From contig VWZS01005930.1 of NCBI GenBank assembly GCA_013397075.1, forward strand, positions 62,579-126,578: DNA of 64,000 nt, given 5' to 3'. This document shows positions 14,101-25,136 of the stretch, piece after piece. This DNA comes from Rhabdornis inornatus (lineage: Eukaryota > Chordata > Aves > Passeriformes > Rhabdornithidae). The translations under genes and the position numbers were made by a program. Each line of letters starts with the position of its first letter. Positions within the stretch are counted from its first letter, which is position 1. Under the pieces are notes generated by a model that saw nothing but the letters and a program-made list of their open reading frames with translations, was not told the origin of the DNA and searched no databases.

Positions 14101-17100
14101 GCACAGTCATTGATTCATCTCCAGTAAAGTTCTGTGTTAGTTCTCAAGGAACCCTCCTCTTAGGCTTAAACACAAACTTGCTTATTGTAAGATAAAAAGC
14201 AAGAGATCTTAGCTCAGACTTTCTAATTGTTGCTTTTAAATTATTAGGTGGTACTTCGCTCTGATTTCAGTATCTGGAATCTTTTCTGTTACCTTTTCTG
14301 TAATATTTGCCTATGTAGCTGATGTAACACAAGAACATCAAAGAACTACAGCCTATGGACTGGTAAGATATGCTCATTTTGGGGAAAAAGGTCAGATTAT
14401 GACCTTCATATTGAACTTGTGTTTTGATGTACAGACTGTTTCCTGATTCGTGTAAAGAGGTTGATAAAGGAATGAACCATGGCTCAAGACACTGTGTTAG
14501 AGTTCAGGCAGTAGACAGAGTGTTGCATGCTCACGGGAACAGAATTAATATTTGACAACTTGCATAGAAGGCATGTGTAAGAAAAGATGTCTTTAAGTTT
14601 TGCAAACATTAGATGTTAACGATGCCTAAACAGGCTACTGAGAACAGAGGCTAAACAGTGTTAAAGTAATACAGTAGATATTTATTAAAAGGCCTCCAAA
14701 GGATACACCTTGGGCAGCACAAGAGCCCGGCTGGGGCTCTACCCAAGATGGACCCAAGGGGGACGACTGCTCAGGAATTTTCACACTTACAAGTTTTGGT
14801 CCATTTACATATTGGGGTTAATTGTCCAATTACAGCTCCAGGTTATGAGCTCACGTCCTCCCAGACTGCTCTCCTCAGTTTGCTGTTGTTTATACTTTTT
14901 GGGCCTGAAGCTGCAACAGTGCCCTTGGTTCTCAGGCTGGAAAAGGATTGTGTTTTCTAATTAAACTGTGGAGAGAACTTACTATCACTTTATATGAAGT
15001 TCAGGGTTGCATACGAATACAGTACAGAATCTGGAAAATATGAAAGCTAAAACTTAAGGCATCATTTAAGACAATGCAAGTAATTTAATCTAGCAATAGA
15101 TTTCCATCACCTGTAAGTGGCACTTCCAGTTCATGAGTTCTTTTTGGTATAGAATGGGCTTTTCTAATGTCAGTATGGTGAGTAAGGATGAAAATGCATA
15201 AAACAGTATTTTTAACAACTTAGACATGACCTTTCTTAATGATCAAAAGACAAGGAAAATAATTCAGTTAGTACAAACCAGTCCTTTCAGCAGTAATACA
15301 ATTCCTGCTTAGTTTGCTTTCCTAATATTACTTTACGTTTTGGAGGTCTGTTAATAGATGTCCTTATCTTTTGAACTTCTTTTAGGCAGGCAGTTAAATG
15401 TACTGACAACTTTTTCAGTCAAATCACTTAAAATTTATGACTGGAAGACAAAACAAAGGTTTTAGTCTATTTGAAAGTAAGAGCCACTTTTCTTTGAGCC
15501 AAACCTGATCTTGGAGTGCAAATCCTGTCTAGTATGGTGTGCTGTTGAGGAGGCTGTAGAAACCGTATTTGGGGCCCATATTTACTGTTGTAAATGGTGT
15601 GTGGTTTATTTACTTTTTTGTTTGGTTTGAGTTTTTTACTTGAATTTTTACTGGTCTGTTTTTTAAATCACCCTTCTAGGGAGTGGTGGTGGTGGTGAGC
15701 AAGTTACTTCATTTTTCTGTAATGGGAGAATAACCACTTTGAGTTTGTAAACTGTTGTTGTGCACAGGTATCTGCCACCTTTGCAGCAAGTTTGGTAACT
15801 AGTCCTGCCATTGGAGCGTACCTGTCTGCCAGCTACGGGGATAGTCTGGTTGTACTGGTGGCCACGTTGGTGGCTGTTGTGGACATCTGCTTCATCCTCC
15901 TAGCTGTACCAGAATCTCTACCGGAAAAAATAAGACCTGCTTCGTGGGGATCTTCTATATCATGGGAGCAGGCAGATCCTTTTGCAGTAAGATGTGCTTC
16001 AATAAGTAATTATTAAATATTCAGTGGTTAATAAGTAATAATTAGTAGTTGCAGTTTGTAAGCTTGAGAAGTCTTCAGTCTTACTGGTAGCTTGACTATT
16101 CAGTATACCATAGTCTCTGTTCTCTTCTCTTCCCATAAAGATCTAACTACATTTAAAAAACAAAATCAAACCAAACTTTGTGGATTAAATAATTCTAGAT
16201 TTGAAAGTAATGTTTGGTATGAAATCCAAAGGGACAATACTTTAATTTTCTAATTTTGGTACTCTATGTTATTGCAAAGAGAAATGCTGAACTCTTACGC
16301 CTCAAAAACCAGTATTTTAAGGTTTTTCATATTCACTTCATAATTGTACTTTTGGCAGTATCTTTCCCAGCTCTTGATTTCCACTTTTGGTTATATGTGC
16401 TTTCTTTCTAATAGAGAATGGATCTATAATGTCTGATTATTTTTTTTTTAATAGGTTTATATAGGAAGGGCTAAAACATACAGTACAGTCTTTGTAGTAG
16501 CTTGTTCACTTACTAACTCTGTTAATTTTTTTGTTACATCTTGGTATCTTAAGAAAGGAAGGAGTGATTTTTCTTCATTAGATCTTCTGGGTACTGGTTG
16601 TGAATATTGAGAGATGAATGGCATGCTTGAAAGACTGCAGATACAGAATTAGTTTTCCACAATTTATCTGTTCCTTAAAGCAATTAATATAGTCGGTGAA
16701 CAAGTATAAGAAATGTATATTATTTGCTAGTATCTTTCAAAACAAATTATTATTACGGAGATCCAATAGAAGACATTAGGTATTTCGTTTAAAATTATAT
16801 AATGGTTTTTTTGGGGAATAGTTTTGACTTGGCACTGAACAGTAGCTTCAAAATCTTAATGGTAACTTTACTAAGGAATTGAGTTCTCCAAAGTGTATAT
16901 AATGAGATTGTTTGTGACTTAAGGTGAAACTTAACAGTATCCGTGTGTAACTGTTTTGATGTGTATGCATGCACAAAACCAGGGAATTTACCTTCTTCTT
17001 TCTTTATGCTTTCATTAGAGTTTGTACAAATGTTTCAATACCTGCTTTGTTCTTTTGTTTTACAGTCTCTGAAGAAGGTTAGAAAAGATCCTACAGTTCT

Positions 17101-20100
17101 CCCGATCTGCATTACAGTGTTGCTCTCATATCTGCCTGAGGCTGGCCAGTATTCTAGTTTTTTTCTGTACTTGAGACAGGTAAATGTTGGTTTCTTCACA
17201 TCTTACTAAGAATGTTTAAATAAGTATTCCCTATGACTTCTTTCTTGGTATAGACTTTGCTCAGAGACCTGCTTTCTGACAAAGTAAAGCTTTAAAATTA
17301 AAGGCATGGTGCTTTGCTAAGCCAAGAATTGAGTAACGCTTGACTCCTGGTGCATAAACCTTCCAATATCTTAAGCACAGGTTTGCCTTAAGCAGGCCTT
17401 TGTTCCCGTTCAGTGCAGCAGTTTCTGGGTCTGTCTTGAGGTGGGATTTTGCCTGTCAAGGACCTGTTGTGTTTGTGGGAGGGATAGAGAACTTCAGTTT
17501 CTATATCCATGACTTCCTCTGTGTCTGTTTTTTAAAGCAGTTTTTTCTTCCTTGATTTCCTTTTTTTTCCTTTTTTTTTTCCTTTTCTTGGCAAAGAGTC
17601 AAGTTAGGGATTATACTTGAAAGTGGACATTTCCTGTGTGTATCCTGTATAAATCTAGAGTATAAGCAGAGATGAGTGTTTTCATTGAGAAGATCCTCAC
17701 TGCTAGTAATTGTCCTGGATTTGGCATTTGTTTTACACAATTTCTGCTTCTCTACAGATTATAGGCTTTGGATCTGCTAGCATTGTGGCATTTATAGCTG
17801 TTGTGGGCATTCTGTCCATAATAGCTCAGGTAAGCTTTGTTCTTTATAGTGCTTCATTTAAGCTTATCTAAAAACTTTCTACATGCTCTAATATGCCAGT
17901 ATATCTTGCATTCACTGAATGTTGTATTCATGATACAGTCCATGTAAATTTCTTCCTTTGTATCAGGTTTCCTTAGAAATACTAGGTCTGGACATCAGAA
18001 AAATAAAATTTGCTATACTTGGATCAGTAAATTCATGGGAACTCTGACTTAATTTGTTTATGGAAACATGGAAATTTGTTACCAAATGTAGGGCATTCTG
18101 AAAGGGAAATGCCTTACTTTAAATAAAAATCACACTACTTGCATGTATTCAATTGGCTTGTGCTATCAGACTTGCATACAAGCAGTCTTGCCAGGGTTAC
18201 TTAGGCTGAGCTTGGAGGCTGAGGAGCTTCTCCTCAGCCTTGGTGACGTCTTGGTATCTTCGTGCCATATTTCTTAATTGGCAACAGTGAGCTGATTTTT
18301 CAACAAATCCTTTATGTCTTTTGTGAATCAAAGAGTTTTTATGGTGTGATCTTTGGTGTCATTATGGATACAGTTTGTCTTCCTGTTGGGATAACAAGAA
18401 GAGGAGTAGCATACAGAGTATATTGTAACCTTGCTGCCATTCTTAGCAGAATTAAGGTCTTACTGTTTTGATGTAAACAGCACATCCATCAATGTTTACC
18501 AGTTTTGCTGGTGTCAGTTGTGGCCTTCATTAGCACTTCAAGTCATTATTTTAGTCTTTGTGCTGTGGTTTGTTCTGAGGCTATTGTGTGCACTCACATT
18601 TGCCAGTCATACTTTATGCGGACCAGTATTTTTGCTAAAAATCTCTAAGAGGGCATCCCTTCTCATTTGTAATTTTCAGTGTTAAAATGAGGAAAATCTA
18701 TTGATTTTTGAGCTCTTCGAAGAGTACAGCTTGCTGAAATAATGTTTGCTTATTGACATAATCTTTGCTTCAGAAATACTCATTTGTGTTGGCATGTTGG
18801 ATATTTCAAGAATGAACTGAGCACATGAAGGTAGAATTACTGTATTTTTTTTTTTATGTAGCATTCAAACTAAAAGTGAGGAACAAGAAAGGGTGAGCAG
18901 TTGTCCTTGGCTGGATGCCAAGTGCCTGCCAAGCTGCTCCAGCACTCCCCTTCCTAGCCAGACAGGGAAGAAAAATTAAGGTAATAAACAACTCTTAAGT
19001 GGAGATAAGGCAGTTTATTAAAGCAAAAGTTTAGGCATGCACAAACAAAGAGGGGGAAAAAAAATGTTTATTTTCTACTTTGCATCAGCTAGCAGTGTTG
19101 AGCCACTTCCTGGGAAGCGGGGCTTCTGCGCACATACTAGTTGCTCTGGAAGGCAAATATCGTAAATAACAAATGCCCCATTCCTCCTCCTTTCCTTAGC
19201 TTTAATATCTGAGCTGATACCATCTGGGATGAGTTATCCCAATGGTCAGTTTGGGTCAGCTGGCCAAGTTTTGGCCCCTCCCAGGATCTTACCCATTCCC
19301 AGTCTACTGATGTGGTGGGAATGTTGAGAGACAGCACTGATGCTCTGCCAGCGCTGCTCAGCAGTTGCCAAAGCACTGGTGTGTTAACACCACCTTCCCA
19401 GCTACCCAGAGACCTCTGAGAGCTGCTGTGGGAAAATTAACTCCATCTCTGCTGGATGAAATGCAATCAGGAAGAGAGATAAGACAAGAGAGGAAGTGTA
19501 TTCTGCTCTGCAGTCCTGGTTCCTTTTCTCTGTATTTTTACTGAAGCATTGCTGAGTTTCTTGTGTTAAAGAAAAATGTGTGTCCATTAACTGACTCAAC
19601 TTGTCCACGTGGACTTTGCTTTACTAGGAAGTGTCTCCTTCTTGCCATGAATGTCTTCTGGTTGTATCTGAATTGGGATCTCCATCCCCCTCAGCAGTAA
19701 CACTTCTAACAAAGACAAATACTGATCTTTTGGTTAGGATTAGCTTCCATGTGCAAATGAAAAGGCCCTATCAGTGGTGTAAATAGTCAGTAGAAGATGT
19801 AATTAGTGGTGCCTAGGAATTGGCCGAATTTTCGTGTATGTGATGAAGATGACAAAACAGCAGGATTTACTTTTAAGTTTAAATGTAAATTTGCAAAATA
19901 ATTCAGCTGACCTAAGGAGTTTACTTTCTTCTGAGCTAACAGTCTTTTTTCTCTAGTACTTGTAGATACTGGTAAATTTCAAGTCATGTCCAGCCTGCAG
20001 TATCTTTGCTTGGTAACAGCTTTTGTTTTATGGAGTGCTCTATTCTGTAATAAAATAGGTTTGTAGAGGTGAAAATGAAATCCTGTTTGCATTCAAAATA

Positions 20101-23100
20101 GACACTGTCATCGAATGTACATAGAGAAGGCAATACATATGCTTCTCGATGTCCCAAAGTAGTAACCTTTTGAGAGTTAAGAATATCTGTACATTAAATG
20201 TTGAAATCATTACCTGTATTTTGAGCTTAATACAGGAGAAGTAAGAGGAGAAATTATATTAATTTCCTCATCATTTGAAACGGCTTCTGAATTCCTGTGC
20301 ATGGGAGAAATTACTTTAGCAAGTCTGACTTTTTAAACAACTTTTCATTAAACCAATTTCTCTTGCAGACTGTGTTTCTCAGTATCTTGATGAGATCTAT
20401 AGGGAACAAAAACACAGTTCTCCTTGGCCTTGGCTTTCAGATCTTTCAGCTGGCTTGGTATGGTTTTGGATCTCAGTCTTGGTAAGCATACATTTTGGTA
20501 TGTACGTGCTTGTTAAGGAACCAAAAAGTCTTTTTCCCAAGAAATTCTACTATTTAGTTGTTGTCATGGGTATTTAAGTGTTTAAGCATTCCCATTTTCA
20601 TTAAGGATTTCACTTCCAAAATTTGGTCTGTATTTTGCATATGCAGAAATGATAGAATTTCCTGTACATACAGCCTTTTTGAAAAGGGAGTCTTTGCAAC
20701 ATTTTGTTCCGCTGAGTATTAAGTTTATGAGTGTTGTTAAAATGTTTTCTTAAACTCACAAGCTAATAAGTAGCATGTTCTCTCTAGTAATTCCACTAGA
20801 TCTATTTTATCCATTAGGTATTGGACCTATACTTGTTTTTGTTTGTCTAACATGTTCTCTTACTCCAACTATAATTAGTCTTAGAAACTATCTAGATTTT
20901 CTTCTCTTGGAAAAACTGTCTTTATGTAGAGACAATTAGAACCATAAGATAGAGCTACTTCTTTACGAAGTGTGTCCTACTGAGAGGGATGAGTGCTTGT
21001 TGTTTATCAGAGTACTTCCTACTCAGTTGTACAATCTAGAGAATTGCATCACTGGGACACCCTGGGAAATTGTTGCTTTGTATGGTGTTTGGAAAGGAAA
21101 GCCTACTTCACTCCCATTTGTCTCTTTTTCTCTGCTAGGATAGAATCAGATAAAATGTGCTTCTGTTCCAACAAGTTCAGAATAATATATGGGAGGGGAG
21201 CAGGAAGATAACCAGACAATTTCCAGTCTTTAGGTATTTTAATAAGAATATTTTGAAAGGGAATTAAGTGTTAAATAAGGGTGCCCTTGTGGTCCTGTTG
21301 GGAGTGTGGGGAGTACTTATAAGGGCAGTCTCATTTTTAGTTCTAATTATGTATTTAACACAGGATGATGTGGGCAGCGGGAGCTGTAGCAGCGATGTCA
21401 AGCATTACATTCCCAGCAATCAGTGCTCTGGTTTCACGAAATGCAGAGGCAGATCAACAAGGTGAGGATTGGATCAATTCCATCAGACTGCTTTTTTGTC
21501 TAGAAAGCAGAAGAGTTATCTAGGTGTACTTCTCAAGTTATCTTTGTAAGTCTTCACTTGGTAGTCCCTGTGGAAGTCTGCCAGTCTATGTAGACAGGAA
21601 GGAAGTGCATAAATTTATCATATTTGCATTGTAAAACAGTCAGTCTCTGATGAGTTGCTTCTTTTCTTTCTTTCTTTCTTTCTGTAGAGGTACTATGAAG
21701 GCAACAAAAACTTCCTCTTTTTTTCTCTTTCTTTTATTATATGCCGTATTCTCTAAGTAGACCAGGAAGGATTAATGTAACAATACTACCTTTTTAATTG
21801 CATGTTTTTCAAGATTGAAATAGATGTAGGAAAGAAGCTTTATTTTTTGTAGAAAAGTTGTCCCTGTTTGATACACTAATTCAGATTTTCAAGGAATAGA
21901 AAAGGATGCCAAAGTAACCAGTTAATCAGAGAAAATACAAAATTTACTGGTTTTGATGTGAAAAGCAGTGTACAGTCAGAAGTTACTCCTCCTGTTAAGT
22001 GAAATGAGAAGTCATCAGAAATTAAAGCACTAATAAAAAGAACTGAATTTAGTATTCTCTTAAAAAAATGCTGTACATACAAATTTTAAGTATCAGTTAT
22101 ACTTTAGTATTGTACAACATGAAGTTAGGTAAATGCAGTTAATCTGAGAAATACAAAGGAGAGGCTGTTCCAGGAGGTGGATTTCTGTTGAAAGCTGCAA
22201 AAGATAGGGTTTTACATGGGTTTTTGTAATTAAACCCTTCTCCCTCTGTTTTTTTCGAGACATTTTAAAGATTTTTGAAGACTTGTTTTCTATTTACATC
22301 AGGAAATTACTAGTTTAGTTAAGCTGGCAGAAGCCATTGAGCTTTGAGTTTTACATAGAGGAAGCTGGTGTTAATAGCTAAGACTTTCAAGACTGAGGTT
22401 TTGCCACCTAGTGGCATGAAGATTTTAAACTTTCATATCATCAATCTATGAAGTAAAAACTTGGACAGCTATCTTTTTAATATTTTATCTTTTTATCTTT
22501 TACCTTTTTTTATCTTTTTTATATTTTTTTTAACATACATGTTTTCTTTTTCTCCCATTTTACAAGTTGCTGCCTTAAGAACAAAGCGGATTATTAATAT
22601 TGTAAAATAGCATTTTTAGACTCTTACTATGTGAAGTTAATATCATCAAAACACTTTTTGCACTGTTGTCACAATCACTTAATGAAGTTAAAACAGAAAT
22701 ATACCTATAGCACTTGGATTAATCAAGCTTTATAACTAATCCAATGTAAAACTGCAGCCAGTCAAATATTGTGAATTTACTGTTGTACACTTAATTTACT
22801 GCCCTGATTAAGTTACTTGGTATTTAAATAAATACCGGTCACAATTTGTGCGTATTTTCCCAATCACAGTTCTTAACATTGAGGTACATTATTCTAAATT
22901 TCACTTGAAAATAAATTGAATGGGAACAACATTTAAACTCTGCTATCTTTACTATCTTCATTGTAGGCTTTGGATGAGAGTGGAAGAACTCTAATATAAA
23001 AAATTAAACCTGCACATAAATTTCTTTATTGTAATAGTGAAATATTATACAATAATAAAAATCATAATTTTTCCAGTAATTTGCAATATAGTGACAGAAT

Positions 23101-25136
23101 TATGATGATGCAGAGGATTATTTTAATCTGACAGATTTGTCTTCAGTGTATTTCTTACATCTTAGAATGTAGTAATAATTATGATATGCTCTATTTTGGA
23201 ACAACCATTAGAATACACTCAGAGCTTATGGCTCTGAGTATTTCTTCCTTGCTTAAAAAAAAATACTACTTTTTTTTTTTCCTCATTAGGTGTTGTCCAA
23301 GGAATAATAACTGGAGTAAGAGGACTGTGCAATGGCCTGGGACCAGCACTGTATGGCTTTATTTTCTTTCTCTTCCATGTGGAACTCAATGAATTGCTAC
23401 CTGGTAACACTTCTGAAAAAAAAACAAAGCAGAATCCCAATGATAAGGTTAGTACAAAATTGGTGTGCATGCAGCTTGCTGTGTAGAACTCATAGGGCCA
23501 GAAATCTGTCTTTTTGGTTGATTTAAATCTTCATATCTTATTCTTAAACTACTTAATTCTTGCTTTTCAGTTTTATTAAATTATTAAGATAGCTCGTAAT
23601 TTAAATGTGATAGTAAATATTTAGATTTACAGTAGTAGCAGCATTGATTTCAGTATTATAACAATATCAGGTAACTTCTTTTGATGTAAATTTACTGGAA
23701 CTAAAGTTTGAGTGAGGTTGCATCATTACAATTATCGAAACCGTGGAGTTGTAGGCTGTGTTGGAGAGTAATAATAACTCTTTGCAATGCAATGACAAAG
23801 GGCAGCTTTTGAAAGATTTTTACTCCTCTCAGTGAAACCACAATCATGTAATACTCAAAATCTGCTCAGATGAATTAGCTGTTATACTACAAATGAAGGT
23901 TTATTAATTTATGAAAGTTCATTTCTTCTTTAAGTATTTCTTTAAGTATTTGTGTGCGAAGTAGCTCTGGTTTTGATATGTTAATAAACTTTATATGTAC
24001 GGACCATCAGCTGAAAATTTAGGCCTCTGATTGTAACAAGATTTAAGGCAAGGGAACTACCATGTTACTGTACATTCAGCTACTTTCCCACTTCATTTGA
24101 GAATAGCTTCCACATTTCATTTGGTAGAATAAATGTACACTGGATTGACAAGTTTACCTCCTGTTTTATCTAGTTTTAGTTTACACAGATACAGAAAAGT
24201 TGTTAAAGATAAAAAAAAAGCTGGATTGTTAACACTTCTTTTGTAGAGATTTGTCATCAAACTTGGCTGATTTAAAATTTATCTTAAACCTTTCTGGTGT
24301 TTGTTTTTAGCTGGGGCTATGAAATGTGGGTAAGTTTTGTTTTTGAACTTTGCAATAAACTGCTTAGAAGCAAGAGAGAATAGCTCCAAATGCTAAGTTA
24401 TTATACACGAATAACATGTCTCTGCAATGAGAATGGTCTCACTGTTATTTTGCTCACCCATATATTGGTTTTTTGGGATGCTTGCTTATTTGGCTAACTT
24501 GATTCTAGAGTATCTCACCCATGGAAAAGTAAAGCTAAGATTTATCGAGTATTTGTACTTCTGGGTGTTGAAACCTTATTCTATTAATGTTCAGAGCAGT
24601 CTTGTTGATTTAACAGGCATGTTGCCTAAAGCAAAAAAAAAGTTACAAAAAAGCATCAAGTCAACATCTGTTTCATTTGCTAGGCAATCACACTATCAAT
24701 TGACAATTTTATCTGTTTTTGGTTTTTAGATCAATGTGGAGATCGGGTAAGGAGCTTGTGGGGATTTTAGATGCAGAAAATTCACTTTACAGTGTACACA
24801 TGAACCTATTTGCAAAAATTTTATAGTCCCTATAAATATGTCTTTCATGATCTCCTGCATTTGTGGTGTAGTTCATAATGCAGAAGTCAATGCCTGAAAC
24901 ATGAATTATTTATTATACTTGTTTTCCTGCAGAGGTCGATCATTCCTGGTCCCCCCTTCCTGGTTGGAGCATGCATTGTTCTTCTGGCTTTTCTAGTCGC
25001 CTTATTTATTCCTGAGAGCAGCAAAGCCAGCAGTACCAAAAAACACAGCAACAGCATCAGCAGTAGTCTGAGTAACAACCTAGACCAAAGTAATGAAGAG
25101 GACATTGAACCATTACTGCAGGATAGCAGTGTATGA
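8010..25136 (+). CDS. MFSD14B: MFSD14B (HIATL1), MFS-type membrane protein; exons 2-12, 5' exon missing
   Basis: Eleven exons join to a 1,380-bp open frame (459 residues plus TGA): 8010-8105, 11139-11201, 13259-13386, 14248-14362, 15768-15986, 17066-17179, 17758-17829, 20369-20481, 21364-21461, 23290-23447 and 24933-25136. All ten introns are GT-AG and every phase fits. The product is a 12-helix major facilitator protein. It carries the MFS motif-A signature (SDAWGRKS) between helices 2 and 3, and PESLPEK after helix 6, like the sugar-porter PES motif. I choose MFSD14B over the paralogue MFSD14A from memory of diagnostic segments: TTPMLT, AYLSASYGDSLVVLVAT, SRNAEADQQG and the tail EDIEPLLQDSS. 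The family is an orphan transporter of intracellular membranes with no firm substrate. The first coding exon (about 45 residues, start codon) must lie left of the window. Splicing and identity are solid; function is family-level only. Confidence 0.96.
8106..11138 (+). other. MFSD14B intron 2
   Basis: A 3,033-bp AT-rich GT-AG intron. I recognise no repeat family. A 147-codon minus-strand open frame at 8948-9391 has no family motif and is treated as chance. Confidence 0.8.
11139..11201 (+). CDS. MFSD14B: MFSD14B exon 3: loop between helices 1 and 2
   Basis: The exon is 63 bp, 21 codons, phase 0 at both ends, with acceptor ccgtcag and donor gtaaga. It encodes VLHETFPHHTFLMNGLIQGVK, the strongly conserved lumenal or extracytoplasmic loop and the start of helix 2. 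Confidence 0.96.
11202..13258 (+). other. MFSD14B intron 3
   Basis: A 2,057-bp AT-rich intron with no recognised element. It holds two copies of the self-complementary 8-mer CTGTACAG (12755-12762 and 12768-12775) 5 bases apart. The exon 4 frame stays open upstream of the acceptor to an ATG at 13205, most likely by chance. Confidence 0.8.
13259..13386 (+). CDS. MFSD14B: MFSD14B exon 4: helices 2-3 with MFS motif A
   Basis: The exon is 128 bp, entering in phase 0 and leaving after two bases of a Trp codon. It encodes GFLSFLSAPLIGALSDAWGR and onward to RISPW. The SDAWGRKS stretch is the cytoplasmic motif A typical of MFS proteins (G-x-x-x-D-x-x-G-R-K). The donor is ggtaagt. Confidence 0.96.
13387..14247 (+). 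other. MFSD14B intron 4
   Basis: An 861-bp intron of AT-rich unique sequence. No repeat or functional element is visible. Confidence 0.8.
14248..14362 (+). CDS. MFSD14B: MFSD14B exon 5: helix 4
   Basis: The exon is 115 bp; its first base completes the split Trp codon and it ends in phase 0. It encodes WYFALISVSGIFSVTFSVIF, then AYVADVTQEHQRTTAYGL. The acceptor is ttattag and the donor gtaaga. The VTQEH segment after the helix is a family hallmark. Confidence 0.96.
14363..15767 (+). other. MFSD14B intron 5, carrying a solo LTR
   Basis: A 1,405-bp intron. About one third is a solo ERV LTR (14620-15064, minus strand). A short GGT repeat occurs near 15683. The rest is unique. Confidence 0.8.
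14620..15064 (-). mobile_element. Solo ERV LTR (avian ERVK-like family)
   Basis: This 445-bp element has terminal inverted repeats: the left edge reads GATGCCTAA and the right edge TTAAGGCATC. On the minus strand it carries an AATAAA (plus-strand TTTATT at 14681-14686) shortly before its end, as an LTR R region should. The left terminal base is C where T is expected, which fits decay. Flanks GTTAA and TTTAA could be a 5-bp target duplication with one mismatch. The interior matches a passerine LTR that I recall. No internal retroviral genes are present, so it is a recombined solo LTR. Confidence 0.75.
15768..15986 (+). CDS. MFSD14B: MFSD14B exon 6: helices 5-6 and start of central loop
   Basis: The exon is 219 bp (73 codons), phase 0 to 0, with acceptor tgcacag and donor gtaaga. 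It is the longest internal exon. It encodes helix 5 (VSATFAASLVTSPAIGAYL), the SASYGDS loop, helix 6 (LVVLVATLVAVVDICFILL), PESLPEK, and the start of the cytoplasmic central loop ending ISWEQADPFA. Confidence 0.97.
15987..17065 (+). other. MFSD14B intron 6
   Basis: A 1,079-bp AT-rich intron with a T9 run near 16441. No mobile element was recognised. Confidence 0.8.
17066..17179 (+). CDS. MFSD14B: MFSD14B exon 7: helix 7
   Basis: The exon is 114 bp (38 codons), phase 0 to 0, with acceptor ttttacag and donor gtaaat. It starts SLKKVRKDPTVLPICITVLL and ends in YLPEAGQYSSFFLYLRQ. These are the end of the central loop and helix 7, with the conserved LPEAGQYSSFF motif. Confidence 0.97.
17180..17757 (+). 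other. MFSD14B intron 7
   Basis: A 578-bp intron, the shortest in the gene. It contains a T/C-rich low-complexity tract near 17550-17590. Nothing else was recognised. Confidence 0.8.
17758..17829 (+). CDS. MFSD14B: MFSD14B exon 8: helix 8
   Basis: The exon is 72 bp (24 codons), phase 0 to 0, with acceptor tctacag and donor gtaagc. It encodes IIGFGSASIVAFIAVVGILS then IIAQ, a single hydrophobic helix. The intron upstream is the shortest in the gene (578 bp). Confidence 0.96.
18216..18240. repeat. Perfect 11-bp inverted repeat with 3-base loop
   Basis: AGGCTGAGGAG at 18216-18226 is followed by CTT and then its exact reverse complement at 18230-18240. It is GC-rich in an AT-rich intron, so a strong RNA or cruciform hairpin is possible. 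It lies too far from any exon to be an obvious splicing element. Confidence 0.85.
18902..19465 (-). mobile_element. Solo ERV LTR (ERVL-like avian family)
   Basis: About 564 bp, starting TGTCCTTGGCTGG and ending near ATGCA. It resembles the LTR at 35304 in layout: a pyrimidine-rich start, then a TTTATT (19014-19019, AATAAA on the minus strand) next to a GGAGATAAGG box, then a GC-richer half. It is more GC-rich than its flanks. I find no internal viral genes and no clear target duplication. Family assignment is from memory of avian LTRs. Confidence 0.7.
20369..20481 (+). CDS. MFSD14B: MFSD14B exon 9: loop and helix 9
   Basis: The exon is 113 bp, phase 0 in and two bases of a Trp codon out. The acceptor is cttgcag and the donor ggtaagc. 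It encodes TVFLSILMRSIGNKNTVLLG, then LGFQIFQLAWYGFGSQSW. The RSIGNKNTVLLGLGFQ stretch holds the second-half equivalent of the motif A loop. Confidence 0.96.
20482..21363 (+). other. MFSD14B intron 9
   Basis: An 882-bp AT-rich intron. No element was recognised. Confidence 0.8.
21364..21461 (+). CDS. MFSD14B: MFSD14B exon 10: helix 10
   Basis: The exon is 98 bp, completing the Trp codon and ending after the first base of a Gly codon. The acceptor is aacacag and the donor ggtgagg. It encodes MMWAAGAVAAMSSITFPAIS, then ALVSRNAEADQQ. SRNAE is a residue pattern I associate with MFSD14B rather than MFSD14A. Confidence 0.96.
21462..23289 (+). other. MFSD14B intron 10
   Basis: A 1,828-bp intron with a TTTC tetranucleotide tract at 21661-21684 and an imperfect TTTTATC-type T-rich tract at about 22470-22530. 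It is extremely AT-rich from 22,560 onward. The acceptor is preceded by a long T run that makes a strong polypyrimidine tract. Confidence 0.8.
21661..21684. repeat. Short (TTTC)n microsatellite
   Basis: Four to five TTTC units follow a CTTTT start inside intron 10. Likely length-variable. Confidence 0.85.
23290..23447 (+). CDS. MFSD14B: MFSD14B exon 11: helix 11 and a variable lysine-rich loop
   Basis: The exon is 158 bp; it completes the split Gly codon and ends in phase 0. The acceptor follows a long T tract and the donor is gttagt. It encodes VVQGIITGVRGLCNGLGPAL, YGFIFFLFHVELNE, then a polar loop LLPGNTSEKKTKQNPNDK. That loop holds an NTS N-glycosylation sequon and an A9 run at 23416-23424. 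It is the least conserved part of the protein compared with what I recall of mammalian copies. Confidence 0.95.
23448..24932 (+). other. MFSD14B intron 11
   Basis: A 1,485-bp AT-rich intron. A 100-codon plus-strand open frame (24427-24729) shows no family motif and no matching splice sites. Nothing else was recognised. Confidence 0.75.
24933..25136 (+). CDS. MFSD14B: MFSD14B exon 12: helix 12, cytoplasmic tail, stop codon
   Basis: This terminal coding exon is 204 bp including TGA at 25134-25136, with acceptor cctgcag. It encodes RSIIPGPPFLVGACIVLLAF and VALFIPES, then a Ser/Asn-rich tail. The tail ends EEDIEPLLQDSSV. The acidic di-leucine-like EDIEPLL near the end is typical of membrane proteins sorted to endosomal or other internal compartments; that role here is inference. 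Confidence 0.96.
   Translation, partial: RSIIPGPPFLVGACIVLLAFLVALFIPESSKASSTKKHSNSISSSLSNNLDQSNEEDIEPLLQDSSV

Larger units (their letters stand above)
17830..20368 (+). other. MFSD14B intron 8, carrying an LTR
   Basis: A 2,539-bp intron. It contains a GC-rich hairpin (18216-18240) and an ERV solo LTR (18902-19465, minus strand). The remainder is unique AT-rich sequence. Confidence 0.8.
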
